Part shown: positions 18,356 through 26,386 of the stretch, in pieces
How positions within the stretch are numbered: the first letter of the stretch is position 1
Layout: each line of letters begins with the position of its first letter
Translations under genes and position numbers: made by a program
Assembly: GCA_028278145.1 (NCBI GenBank)
Contig: JANQEV010000087.1
Coordinates: 1 to 32,338 of the forward strand
Length of the DNA stretch: 32,338 bases
Source of the DNA: Chromatiales bacterium
Lineage (GTDB): Bacteria; Pseudomonadota; Gammaproteobacteria; Chromatiales; Chromatiaceae
Reading direction: 5' to 3'
The notes under the pieces: generated by a model
Databases searched by the model: none
Told to the model about the DNA's origin: nothing
Seen by the model: the letters and a program-made list of their open reading frames with translations, nothing else

Positions 18356-18889
18356 TTAGCCGCCCCGGTATTTCTGTGCCAATCTGGAGTAATTAGCCGG
18401 TGAGTAGTCCAGAAACCCCTGCTCCCTCTCATTTAGCTCCCGCACCCTGCGAGCTGGTGATCCATGCCACAAATACCCTCCTTCCAGGGTCTTGCCTCCC
18501 GGCACCAGGCTACCGGCACCCAGTACCACCCGTGACTCGATAACCGCACCATCCATCACCACTGCACCCATGCCGATCAGGCAGTTGTTACCGATAGTAC
18601 AGCCGTGCAGCATCACCTTGTGACCAACGGTTACGTTATCACCAATGATTGTTGGATATCCCCCAGGATTGAACCTGCTATCGTGGGTTACATGCACCAC
18701 GCTGCCATCCTGGATATTGGTATTGGAACCGATTTTTATATGATGGATATCACCCCGCACCACCACCAGCGGCCAGATGGAGGAGCCGGCTCCCAACTCA
18801 ACATCACCAATGATTACCGCCGTGGGATCTACCCACGCATCCTCAGCGATGGAAGGGGTGTTGCCTTGAAAAGATCGAATATCTGCCAC
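18356..18889 (-). CDS. Gamma-carbonic-anhydrase-like hexapeptide-repeat protein (YrdA family)
   Basis: A 177-residue left-handed beta-helix protein of the gamma-carbonic anhydrase/PaaY/YrdA group, normally a trimer with metal at the subunit interface. The hexapeptide pattern runs from about 20 to 145 (for example AVIIGDVELGAGSSIWPLVV). The three expected metal His are in VVHVTHD and GHKVMLHG, and the conserved RGD is in VVVRGDIHHIKIG. Most members have weak or no proven anhydrase activity, so the substrate is unsure. The start is GTG at 18889 (reading MADIRSF) with AGGAG six bases upstream; an overlapping ATG at 18891 is in another frame. It is divergent from lemA. Confidence 0.9.
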   Translation of the reverse strand: MADIRSFQGNTPSIAEDAWVDPTAVIIGDVELGAGSSIWPLVVVRGDIHHIKIGSNTNIQDGSVVHVTHDSRFNPGGYPTIIGDNVTVGHKVMLHGCTIGNNCLIGMGAVVMDGAVIESRVVLGAGSLVPGGKTLEGGYLWHGSPARRVRELNEREQGFLDYSPANYSRLAQKYRGG

Positions 18890-18994
18890 ATGTTACTCCT
18901 GAGGGATTAAAGCTTTGGGCTGTATATGCCGCCTTGCATTTCATAACACTAAGACCCTGTCTCAATCATTATTAAAATGATCAAGACACCGTAA

Positions 18995-19014
18995 TGATAC
19001 AATTATTGGTATCA
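18995..19014. promoter_or_regulatory. Inverted repeat just upstream of the lemA ribosome binding site
   Basis: TGATAC (18995-19000) and GTATCA (19009-19014) are perfect inverted copies with 8 bases between. They end six bases before the AAAGGAG of lemA. A second inverted repeat, ATCATT/AATGAT, is at 18965-18981. The pair lies between divergent genes and could be operators for either. No known regulator is assigned. Confidence 0.35.
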
Positions 19015-19032
19015 CAGAAAAAAGGAGTTGGC

Positions 19033-19605
19033 ATGGACATATCTACCTTTCTGGTATTGGGAGTCATTGTGGTGGCTGCCATCTATGCGGTATCCATATA
19101 CAACGGCCTGGTAAACCTGAAACATGGCGTCACCAAGGCCTGGTCAAACATAGATGTACTACTCAAGCAGCGCCATGATGAACTACCCAAGCTGGTAGAG
19201 ACCTGCAAACAGTACATGCAGTATGAACAGGAGACCCTGGAAAAGGTGATGCAGGCCAGAAGCGCCGTCTCCGCCGCCAGACAACAGGGCGATATTGGAG
19301 CCCTGGGTGCTGCCGAAAGCCAGCTGCGGCTTGGTCTGGGCAACCTGTTTGCAGTGGCCGAGGCCTATCCTGATCTGAAAGCCAATGAGACCTTCCTGCA
19401 TCTGCAAGGCCGCATCACCGGCCTGGAGAACAGCATCGCCGACCGCAGAGAGTTCTATAACGAAAGCGTCAACAACAACAATGTACGCATAGAACAGTTC
19501 CCTGACGTCATCATTGCCAACATGTTCAACTTCAAGGCGGCCGAACTGCTGGAGTTCTCTGAACAGGAAAAACAGGACGTAGATATGAAGTCTCTGTTTG
19601 AGTAA
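19033..19605 (+). CDS. lemA: LemA family membrane protein
   Basis: LemA proteins have one N-terminal membrane helix and a four-helix bundle; their role is not settled. The start at 19033 (MDISTFLVLG) has AAAGGAG five bases upstream and is preferred over the in-frame ATG at 18994. The membrane helix is at about 4-24 (STFLVLGVIVVAAIYAVSIY). The LemA signature follows: NGLVNLKHGVTKAWSNIDVL, LKQRHDELPKLVETCKQYM, AEAYPDLKANETFLHLQ and RREFYNESVNNNNVRIEQFP. The usual C-terminal ending (FFEFSE-like) appears as LLEFSEQEKQDVDMKSLFE. Its stop codon overlaps the start of the next gene in TAATG, so translation is very likely coupled. Confidence 0.95.
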   Translation: MDISTFLVLGVIVVAAIYAVSIYNGLVNLKHGVTKAWSNIDVLLKQRHDELPKLVETCKQYMQYEQETLEKVMQARSAVSAARQQGDIGALGAAESQLRLGLGNLFAVAEAYPDLKANETFLHLQGRITGLENSIADRREFYNESVNNNNVRIEQFPDVIIANMFNFKAAELLEFSEQEKQDVDMKSLFE

Positions 19606-20555
19606 TGCCTCTTACAGAGCAGATCCAACTCCTCTCCAACTGGGAGTTCTGGGCGCTGACCCTGCTGGCTGCGGCCGTCTCGATGGCCGGGCTCTACCTT
19701 CTGGTGCATTACTTGCGCAAAGCCCGGACGATTGAGGACACCCCCACAGCCAAGGTGCGCTCGGCTCATCAGGGTTATGTAGAGCTTGCGGGCATGGCTA
19801 TTACTATGCCAGGCGAGCCCATCTTGGGGCCGCTCACCGGACTGGAGTGCTGCTGGTACAGCTACAAAGTGGAACAGCGGGGCGACAAAAACTGGCGCAC
19901 CATAGAGAAGGGACGCAGCGATCACCTGTTCCTGCTCCGTGACAACACTGGAGACTGCATCATAGACCCCGACGGTGCCGATGTAACCCCAAGCCAGACC
20001 GATACCTGGCATGGCCACAACAGAAGACCCACTGCAATTACCGGCAGCACCGATCTAGGCCCAGGCACATTGGGAGGACTGGTGAGTCTCTTGGGCAGAA
20101 ATCCGCAGCACAGCTCCAGATACCGCTATACCGAATCCCGCATCGCCCACCAAGACCCTCTGTATGCCATTGGCATGTTCCGGAGCCATGACGAGATACA
20201 CCAGATGCGGCAAAGGGATGAGATAACCAGAGACCTGCTGCGCGACTGGAAGCAGGATCGAGCTGAACTTATGTTGAGATTTGATCGTAACCGGGATGGA
20301 CAGATCAATCCTGAAGAGTGGGAGCAGGCGCGCAAGGCTGCGGCCGCCCAGGCTCGCACCGAACAACAGCAGCTTCTGGGCGACAATAATCTACACACCA
20401 TGAGCGACACCAATGACCGGCGTGCTCCATATCTACTATCCACCCTTGAACAGTTTGATCTGGTACGCCGCTATCGACGCTTTGTAGTTTTATCTACCTG
20501 CGCCTTCTTTGCCAGCGGCACTCTTTGCGTATGGTTGCTATCATTTAAACTTTAA
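19605..20555 (+). CDS. GIDE-domain (E3-ligase-like) membrane protein with an EF-hand loop
   Basis: A 316-residue membrane protein coupled to lemA by a one-base overlap. TM1 is at about 16-37 (ALTLLAAAVSMAGLYLLVHY). The region at about 50-190 resembles the GIDE domain first named in mitochondrial E3 ligase MUL1/MAPL: VELAGMAITMPGEPILGPLT, CCWYSYKVEQRG, LFLLRDNTGDCIIDPDGADV. No RING finger is present, so a ligase activity is not implied. At about 225-236 there is a canonical EF-hand loop, DRNRDGQINPEE, with Asp, Asn and Asp at positions 1, 3 and 5 and Glu at 12. A second membrane helix lies at the C-terminus (FVVLSTCAFFASGTLCVWLL). GIDE proteins next to LemA are a recurrent bacterial pair. Function is unknown. 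Confidence 0.82.
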   Translation: MPLTEQIQLLSNWEFWALTLLAAAVSMAGLYLLVHYLRKARTIEDTPTAKVRSAHQGYVELAGMAITMPGEPILGPLTGLECCWYSYKVEQRGDKNWRTIEKGRSDHLFLLRDNTGDCIIDPDGADVTPSQTDTWHGHNRRPTAITGSTDLGPGTLGGLVSLLGRNPQHSSRYRYTESRIAHQDPLYAIGMFRSHDEIHQMRQRDEITRDLLRDWKQDRAELMLRFDRNRDGQINPEEWEQARKAAAAQARTEQQQLLGDNNLHTMSDTNDRRAPYLLSTLEQFDLVRRYRRFVVLSTCAFFASGTLCVWLLSFKL

Positions 20556-20697
20556 AACTCAAGAGTGGTCTGAATTAACCTGAGCGCAGCTTCATTATTA
20601 TTTTGTATTAGACTGTGTGCTGATGCGGTTTCATGTCACAATGTCTAAACTATAAGAAAACGTTCTATCCTGTATCCAGTGAGGTCATGCTACATTT

Positions 20698-22752
20698 ATG
20701 GACAATCCCCTTCTGCAGCTTGAGGGACTGCCACCCTTTTCACTCATCCAACCGGAACATGTTGAACCTGCCATTGATCAACTGCTAAGCGAGTGCCGTT
20801 CCGGCACCGAACAGCTACTGGACAGTAACCAGGAGTTCAGTTGGATCAATCTGGTGGAGCCGTTGGAGATACTGGACGATCGCCTGAGCCGGGCCTGGTC
20901 ACCGGTGAGCCATATGAACTCGGTTGTGAACTCGGAACCATTGCGTGCCGCCTATAACGCCTGTCTGCCCAAGCTCAGTGAATACTCAACCGAGATGGGT
21001 CAAAATGAACGCCTGTTCAACGCATATAAATACATCCGGGAACATGATCCAAACCTGGACCAGGCCCAACAAAAGAGCCTGGACAACGCGCTGCTGGACT
21101 TCAAACTCTCGGGGGTAGATTTGCCGGCTGAGAAAAAGGCCAGATTCAAGGAGATAAGCCAGGAACTGTCCCAACTCGGCAGTAAATTCAGTGAAAATCT
21201 GCTGGATGCCACCCATGCCTGGAGCAAACTGGTCAGCGATGAGGGAGAGCTAGCCGGACTGCCGCAGTCAGCCCTGGATCTGGCCCGCCAGACCGCTGAA
21301 CAGAGAGGGGAGCAAGGGTGGCTGTTAACTCTGGAATTCCCGTCCTACTTTCCTGTGCTCACCTATGCCGACAACCGGGAACTGCGGCATGAGATGTATG
21401 AGGCCTACACCACCCGGGCCTCAGACCTGGGACCGGATGCAGGCAAATGGGACAACAGCGAAATCATGGAGCAGTTGCTGAACCTACGTCATGAACAGGC
21501 ACAACTACTGGATTTTGACAACTACGCCGAGCGCTCCCTGGCGCGCAAGATGGCCCGTAGCGGACAGGAGGTAATGGAGTTTCTCCACGATCTTGCCGCC
21601 CGCTCTTCAAAACAGGCTCGCGCCGAACTGGCAGAACTGGAACAGTTTACATCCGAACAGTATGGCATGGAGCAGCTGGAGGCCTGGGACATAGGCTACT
21701 ATTCGGAAAGACTCCGCCAGCACCGTTACTCCATCACCCAGGAAGAGTTAAAGCCATATTTTCCCGAGACCCGGGTTATCCCGGGCATGTTTGATGTGGT
21801 GGGGCGACTCTATGGTATGCAGATCTCTGAGATTAACGATATAGACTGCTGGCACCCGGATGTACGCTTTTATGAGATCCGGGGCCGGGACGGAGAGTTG
21901 CGCGGACAGTTCTACCTGGATCTATATGCCCGCCCGCAAAAACGTGGCGGTGCCTGGATGGACGAATGTGCCAGTCGTTTTGTAACCCACCAACACACCC
22001 AGATCCCGGTAGCCTATCTCACCTGTAATTTTTCACCCCCGGTAGGGGATAAGCCGGCCCTGTTCACCCATGATGAGGTAGAAACCCTGTTCCATGAATT
22101 CGGTCATGGCCTGCACCATATGCTCACCAGAATCGACTATCCCAGCGTATCCGGAATCAGCGGTGTAGAATGGGACGCGGTGGAACTGCCATCCCAGTTC
22201 ATGGAGAACTGGTGCTGGGAGCGGGAGGCCCTGGACCTGATCTCCGGTCACTATGAGAGTGGTGAACCCATACCCGACGAGATGTATCAGCGTATGACTG
22301 CGGCCAAAAACTTCCAGTCCGGCATGCAGATGGTACGTCAATTAGAGTTTGCCATCTTCGATATGCGCATACATCAGGAGTTCACGCCTGAACAAGGTGG
22401 CAGGATCTATGAGATCCTGGAACAGGTACGCTCCGAGGTTGCCGTAATCCAGCCACCAGAGTTTAATCGCTTCGCCCACGGCTTCTCACATATCTTTGGT
22501 GGCGGGTATGCTGCAGGCTACTACAGTTATAAATGGGCAGAGGTGTTATCTGCCGATGCCTTCTCTCTATTTGAGAAGAACGGCATTTTCGACCAGAATA
22601 CCGGTGATTCGTTTTTACACAACATCTTGGAACAGGGAGGATCCAAGAATGCTATGGATCTGTTCGTGGCCTTTCGGGGCCGGGAACCAGAGATTGATGC
22701 CCTATTACGTCATTGCGGCATAGCCGCAGATGCAACACCTAGGGTCTGTTAA
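20698..22752 (+). CDS. prlC: Oligopeptidase A (M3 family)
   Basis: PrlC is a cytoplasmic zinc metallopeptidase that degrades short peptides, including cleaved signal peptides. The 684-residue length matches E. coli (680). The zinc motif is ETLFHEFGHGLHHML, and the third ligand is the Glu in the SGVEWDAVELPSQFMENW region. The C-terminal domain has HIFGGGYAAGYYSYKWAEVL. The only in-frame start is ATG at 20698; GAGG lies 13 bases upstream, which is rather far. The last few codons and the stop (reading PRVC then TAA) lie inside an inverted-repeat element that begins at 22738, so the natural C-terminal tail has probably been replaced. Confidence 0.96.
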   Translation: MDNPLLQLEGLPPFSLIQPEHVEPAIDQLLSECRSGTEQLLDSNQEFSWINLVEPLEILDDRLSRAWSPVSHMNSVVNSEPLRAAYNACLPKLSEYSTEMGQNERLFNAYKYIREHDPNLDQAQQKSLDNALLDFKLSGVDLPAEKKARFKEISQELSQLGSKFSENLLDATHAWSKLVSDEGELAGLPQSALDLARQTAEQRGEQGWLLTLEFPSYFPVLTYADNRELRHEMYEAYTTRASDLGPDAGKWDNSEIMEQLLNLRHEQAQLLDFDNYAERSLARKMARSGQEVMEFLHDLAARSSKQARAELAELEQFTSEQYGMEQLEAWDIGYYSERLRQHRYSITQEELKPYFPETRVIPGMFDVVGRLYGMQISEINDIDCWHPDVRFYEIRGRDGELRGQFYLDLYARPQKRGGAWMDECASRFVTHQHTQIPVAYLTCNFSPPVGDKPALFTHDEVETLFHEFGHGLHHMLTRIDYPSVSGISGVEWDAVELPSQFMENWCWEREALDLISGHYESGEPIPDEMYQRMTAAKNFQSGMQMVRQLEFAIFDMRIHQEFTPEQGGRIYEILEQVRSEVAVIQPPEFNRFAHGFSHIFGGGYAAGYYSYKWAEVLSADAFSLFEKNGIFDQNTGDSFLHNILEQGGSKNAMDLFVAFRGREPEIDALLRHCGIAADATPRVC

Positions 22753-23011
22753 CACTAATCCAACAGGCTCTGTTACACCTGAAAAAGCGCCAATCTAGGC
22801 GCGAGGAGTTATAGTTTGGTCATTCCAAATGAACAACGAGCAACAACGAGTGGCGCTTTTTCAGGCGTAACCCGAAGGGCTGGGGCTGTTTTTCCGCCCA
22901 GCTGCGTTATCATTCATTCATGTAGAGTCACTACACATCACTCATTCTGCCTTGCTGGACGAAAAAATAGTCCCAGCAGTGCCTGCTTGATTAGTATTGA
23001 CAGACCCAAGG
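22738..23011. mobile_element. MITE-like element with 22-bp terminal inverted repeats
   Basis: The ends 22738-22759 and 22990-23011 are inverted copies with 3 mismatches in 22 (core GGGTCTGTTAACACTAAT on the left). Inside, 22772-22792 and 22851-22871 form a second inverted repeat, 20 of 21 bases identical (core CCTGAAAAAGCGCCA). A smaller hairpin, TGTAG/CTACA, is at 22921-22935. No transposase ORF exists in its 274 bases. The left end supplies the prlC stop codon. The right end overlaps the AAGGA ribosome binding site of the next gene. I see no clear target-site duplication. Confidence 0.65.
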
Positions 23012-23021
23012 AAAAGACCTG

Positions 23022-23981
23022 ATGCTGAGAATCTTTTTTATGCTCCTGGTAACTATTGGCAGTGCCCAGGCGGCATATATTACCGACAAACTGCTGGTTG
23101 GTTTCTACGCCAAACCTGATGCCTCAGTACAACCGTTAAAGGTCCTGCCCAGTAGCACCCCAATGGAAGTCCTGGGTAAAAAAGACGCCTTCTCCAAAGT
23201 ACGCCTGGGAGACGGAAAAGAGGGCTGGGTCAAAAGCATCTACATCAGCACTGAGAAACCGGCCCGGGCCATGCTGCTGGAACTACAGGCTAAATCCAGC
23301 ACCATTCAGAACAAACTGATCGAGGCGGAAAAGGCCCTGAAGGCAGCCAAGGCCAAAGGTGGTGCACCTACAGATACCAAGGCAGCCACCAAGCTAAAAC
23401 AGGAACTGGCCAAGACCAAGAAAAAGTTGACCACCATGAGCAACGCCTTGAAAAACGAAAAGAAAAAGGCCCAGACACTGAGCGCCAAGCTAAAAAAAGC
23501 CAGCTCCAAAGGCAGTAACAACCAATCCAAACAGGTAAAGGCACTGAAGAAAAAACTCTCTTCCAGCGAAGCCGAGTTGAAAGCCACCCTGCATGAAGCC
23601 AGACTACTACAAGACCTGTTGAAGAAGACCGATCAGACCGCGAGTCAGCGCATAGCAGCACTGGAGGCGGAGGTAATAAAGGCCAAACAGAATCAAAATA
23701 GCGCCTCAAATAGAGCCCTGAAGCAACAGAACGCCATCCTGAAGAAGCGTATGCAACAACTTGGCGAGTTACTGGGACAACCACTACCCGAGGTCAAGGT
23801 GGTATCTACACCCAGGGCAGAACATGAACCAGAGACCATGGATGAAGCGGATGGCGAATCCAGCTATGGATTTGGCACCTGGACTGTTTTCCTGGTCATA
23901 CTCCTGATCGGCGGATTTATCGGGGGTATTGCCTTTAAAAATCACCACATACGCCGACGCTATGGGGGATTTCGCATCTGA
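23022..23981 (+). CDS. SH3-domain protein with coiled coil and C-terminal membrane anchor
   Basis: A 319-residue envelope protein of the bacterial SH3-and-anchor type (YgiM-like). Order of parts: signal peptide (MLRIFFMLLVTIGSAQA), SH3b domain at about 18-80 (YITDKLLVGFYAKPDASVQP, DAFSKVRLGDGKEGWVKSIY), and a long Lys/Ala/Glu-rich coiled coil at about 85-250. A membrane helix follows at about 286-306 (WTVFLVILLIGGFIGGIAF), then a short basic tail (HHIRRRYGGFRI). The bulk should be periplasmic. AAGGA lies 10 bases before the ATG and sits at the right end of the inverted-repeat element. A role in cell-wall binding is inferred from the SH3b domain. Confidence 0.87.
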   Translation: MLRIFFMLLVTIGSAQAAYITDKLLVGFYAKPDASVQPLKVLPSSTPMEVLGKKDAFSKVRLGDGKEGWVKSIYISTEKPARAMLLELQAKSSTIQNKLIEAEKALKAAKAKGGAPTDTKAATKLKQELAKTKKKLTTMSNALKNEKKKAQTLSAKLKKASSKGSNNQSKQVKALKKKLSSSEAELKATLHEARLLQDLLKKTDQTASQRIAALEAEVIKAKQNQNSASNRALKQQNAILKKRMQQLGELLGQPLPEVKVVSTPRAEHEPETMDEADGESSYGFGTWTVFLVILLIGGFIGGIAFKNHHIRRRYGGFRI

Positions 23982-23986
23982 TTCCA

Positions 23987-24009
23987 TATGGAGCAACCAC
24001 TGCTCCATA
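23987..24009 (+). terminator. 9-bp hairpin after the SH3 gene
   Basis: TATGGAGCA (23987-23995) and TGCTCCATA (24001-24009) form a perfect 9-bp stem with a 5-base loop, six bases after the SH3 gene stop. The T-tract after it is weak (CCTATTT), so it may act as a partial terminator or an mRNA-stabilising hairpin before ubiD. Confidence 0.5.
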
Positions 24010-24079
24010 CCTATTTCAGCCCATGCCGAACCTGTGATGAAACAACAAATAACAAGCCGTCTGCAATAACTGAAATCTT

Positions 24080-25546
24080 ATGGAATACAGAGACTTAAGA
24101 GATTTCATCCAGCAATTGGAATCCCAGGGAGAACTAAAACGCATCTCGGTGGAGGTGGATCCATACCTGGAGATCACCGAGATCTGCGACCGCACCCTGC
24201 GCCAGGGCGGACCAGCGCTACTGTTTGAAAAGGTCAAGGGTTCTGAAATCCCTCTGCTTGGTAACCTGTTTGGTACCCCAAAGAGGGTGGCCCTGGGGAT
24301 GGGTGAAGATTCCGTAGCCTCCTTGCGGGAGGTCGGCAGCCTGCTGGCCATGCTCAAGGAGCCAGAGGCACCCAAGGGCATGCGTGATGCCTGGGAAAAA
24401 CTCCCGGTATTCAGGAAAGTCCTGGATATGTCTCCCAAAGAGAAGAAGAGTGCTGCCTGCCAGGAGGTGGTGGTTGAGGGTGAGGCTGTGGACCTGGGAA
24501 AGATCCCGATCCAAACCTGTTGGCCTGAGGACGCCGCCCCCCTGATAACCTGGGGTCTGGTGGTAACCCGTGGCACGGAGAAATCCCGTCTCAACCTGGG
24601 TATCTACCGCATGCAGGTCCTGGGTAAAAACCGGGTAATCATGCGTTGGTTGTCCCATCGTGGCGGCGCCCTGGACTTCAAGGCCTGGCAACAGCAGCAT
24701 CCAGGCGAGCCATATCCGGTAGCCGTAGCCCTGGGTACCGACCCTGCCACCACCCTGGCAGCGGTGACCCCGGTACCTGACAGCCTGTCCGAATACGCAT
24801 TTGCCGGACTGCTGCGCGGGAGCAAGACCGAAGTAACCAAATGTATCGGCTCTGAGCTGCTGGTTCCGGCCACGGCTGAGTTTGTACTCGAAGGACATAT
24901 CCATCCGGATGACATGGCACCTGAAGGCCCGTTTGGCGATCACACCGGATATTACAACGAGGTGGACCAGTTTCCGGTCTTCACTATAGATCGCATCACC
25001 CACAGGCGCGATCCCATATACCACAGCACCTACACCGGACGCCCACCGGATGAACCTTCCATCCTGGGGGTAGCCCTGAACGAGGTATTTGTACCCATCC
25101 TCAAGAAGCAGTTTCCGGAGATTGTGGACTTCTATCTACCGCCCGAGGGCTGCTCCTATCGTATGGCCATTGTCAGCATCCGCAAACAGTATCCAGGACA
25201 TGCTAAGCGGGTAATGCTGGGGATCTGGTCCTTCCTGCGCCAGTTTATGTATACCAAGTTCGTGGTGGTCACCGATGAGGATGTAAACGTACGGGAGTGG
25301 CAGGATGTGATCTGGGCCATGACCACCCGCATGGATCCTGGACGAGATACTACAATTATCGATAACACCCCCATCGACTATCTCGACTTTGCATCACCGG
25401 TATCGGGACTGGGATCCAAGATGGGGTTTGATGCTACCAATAAATGGCCGGGAGAGACTGAACGGGAGTGGGGACGTACCATATCCATGGATCCGGCGGT
25501 AAAGAAACGTATTGACGATATTTGGGACGAGTTGGACATAGGCTAG
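24080..25546 (+). CDS. ubiD: 4-hydroxy-3-polyprenylbenzoate decarboxylase UbiD
   Basis: UbiD removes the carboxyl group in ubiquinone synthesis using prenylated FMN made by UbiX. The 488-residue length matches the family (E. coli 497). The prFMN and metal region is [20 protein letters not shown]. The catalytic Glu/Asp segment is [20 protein letters not shown]. The N-terminus [14 protein letters not shown] and the segments [14 protein letters not shown] and [18 protein letters not shown] are typical of UbiD. The ribosome binding site is weak. It suggests a ubiquinone-based respiratory chain. ubiX is not in the window. Confidence 0.96.
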   Translation: MEYRDLRDFIQQLESQGELKRISVEVDPYLEITEICDRTLRQGGPALLFEKVKGSEIPLLGNLFGTPKRVALGMGEDSVASLREVGSLLAMLKEPEAPKGMRDAWEKLPVFRKVLDMSPKEKKSAACQEVVVEGEAVDLGKIPIQTCWPEDAAPLITWGLVVTRGTEKSRLNLGIYRMQVLGKNRVIMRWLSHRGGALDFKAWQQQHPGEPYPVAVALGTDPATTLAAVTPVPDSLSEYAFAGLLRGSKTEVTKCIGSELLVPATAEFVLEGHIHPDDMAPEGPFGDHTGYYNEVDQFPVFTIDRITHRRDPIYHSTYTGRPPDEPSILGVALNEVFVPILKKQFPEIVDFYLPPEGCSYRMAIVSIRKQYPGHAKRVMLGIWSFLRQFMYTKFVVVTDEDVNVREWQDVIWAMTTRMDPGRDTTIIDNTPIDYLDFASPVSGLGSKMGFDATNKWPGETEREWGRTISMDPAVKKRIDDIWDELDIG

Positions 25547-25597
25547 TAACAACTCGAGCTGTAATATAAAAATCTAACAGATAACGGAGGCTGACCC

Positions 25598-26245
25598 ATG
25601 CGGACTATCATGATGATGAATACCAAGGGCGGATGCGGCAAGACCACACTGGCAACTAATATCGCCACCTGGTTTGCGGATGAGGGAAAGAAGGTTGCCC
25701 TGGCTGATTTTGACCCTCAGGGCTCATCTCTGGATTGGCTCCAGGCCCGCGACAGCTACGAAGGTATCCCGAATATCGAGGGAGTAAATGCCGCAAATGG
25801 ACCAGCCACCCCGGCCCGGGGAACAGATTTCCTCATAATGGATGCCCCAGCCGCCATCCATGGTAAGGAGATCAACGCCATGCTACGCCGGGTCCAGACC
25901 CTAATCATCCCGGTGCTCCCATCACCTATAGACATGCGTGCCTGCAGTCGTTTTCTGGAAGAACTGTTGGCCAGTGGCAGGGTCTCGAAACAGCAAACCA
26001 AGATAGCCATAGTTGCCAACCGGGTGTGGGAGCGCACCAATATCTATAAAGAACTGGAGGAGTACCTGGGGCACCTGAAAATCCCGGTGCTTACCCATCT
26101 GCGTGAAAGCCAGAACTATATCCGCTCGGCTGAAAAAGGCTTGGGATTGTTTGAACTTGCCCCATCCCAGGTATGGCAAGATCTGGAACAGTGGGATCCT
26201 ATTATTGAATGGCTGAGCAGCAGTCGCAGCCAACCATCAGCCTAA
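25598..26245 (+). CDS. Orphan ParA/MinD-type ATPase
   Basis: A 215-residue deviant Walker ATPase of the small ParA group used to position plasmids, chemoreceptor arrays, carboxysomes and other cargo. The deviant Walker A motif is KGGCGKTT (residues 10-17), with the signature lysine Lys10. Walker A' is ADFDPQGSSLDWL, and DAPAA corresponds to Walker B. No N-terminal HTH is present, so it is not a plasmid-type ParA with an operator-binding domain. GGAGG precedes the ATG by 8 bases. There is no parB or recognisable cargo gene next to it: ubiD is 51 bases upstream and a response regulator follows after 141 bases. Its cargo is unknown. Confidence 0.88.
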   Translation: MRTIMMMNTKGGCGKTTLATNIATWFADEGKKVALADFDPQGSSLDWLQARDSYEGIPNIEGVNAANGPATPARGTDFLIMDAPAAIHGKEINAMLRRVQTLIIPVLPSPIDMRACSRFLEELLASGRVSKQQTKIAIVANRVWERTNIYKELEEYLGHLKIPVLTHLRESQNYIRSAEKGLGLFELAPSQVWQDLEQWDPIIEWLSSSRSQPSA

Positions 26246-26386
26246 GCAACATATTCCAGAAACCGCATACTACTGGGATATAGATCCAGTTAGTACAATC
26301 TGGGCATTAAAGGAGCCTCCCGCCCGGTCGCTACATCTTATACGGTTGCAAAAGTATCTTGGCGCAACGCGGACTATGATGGATAC

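Noticed and set aside
19605..20555. A true ubiquitin-type E3 ligase
   Set aside because: Only the GIDE-like region is shared; there is no RING finger, and bacteria of this kind lack the ubiquitin pathway.
22816..23022. A 68-residue plus-strand ORF in the prlC-SH3 gap
   Set aside because: It lies wholly inside the inverted-repeat element, spans its hairpins, has no recognisable domain or ribosome binding site, and is best seen as chance coding in a repeat.
24218..25024. A 268-residue minus-strand ORF opposite ubiD
   Set aside because: It is a shadow of ubiD on the other strand, without recognisable domains, while ubiD is intact and well conserved.
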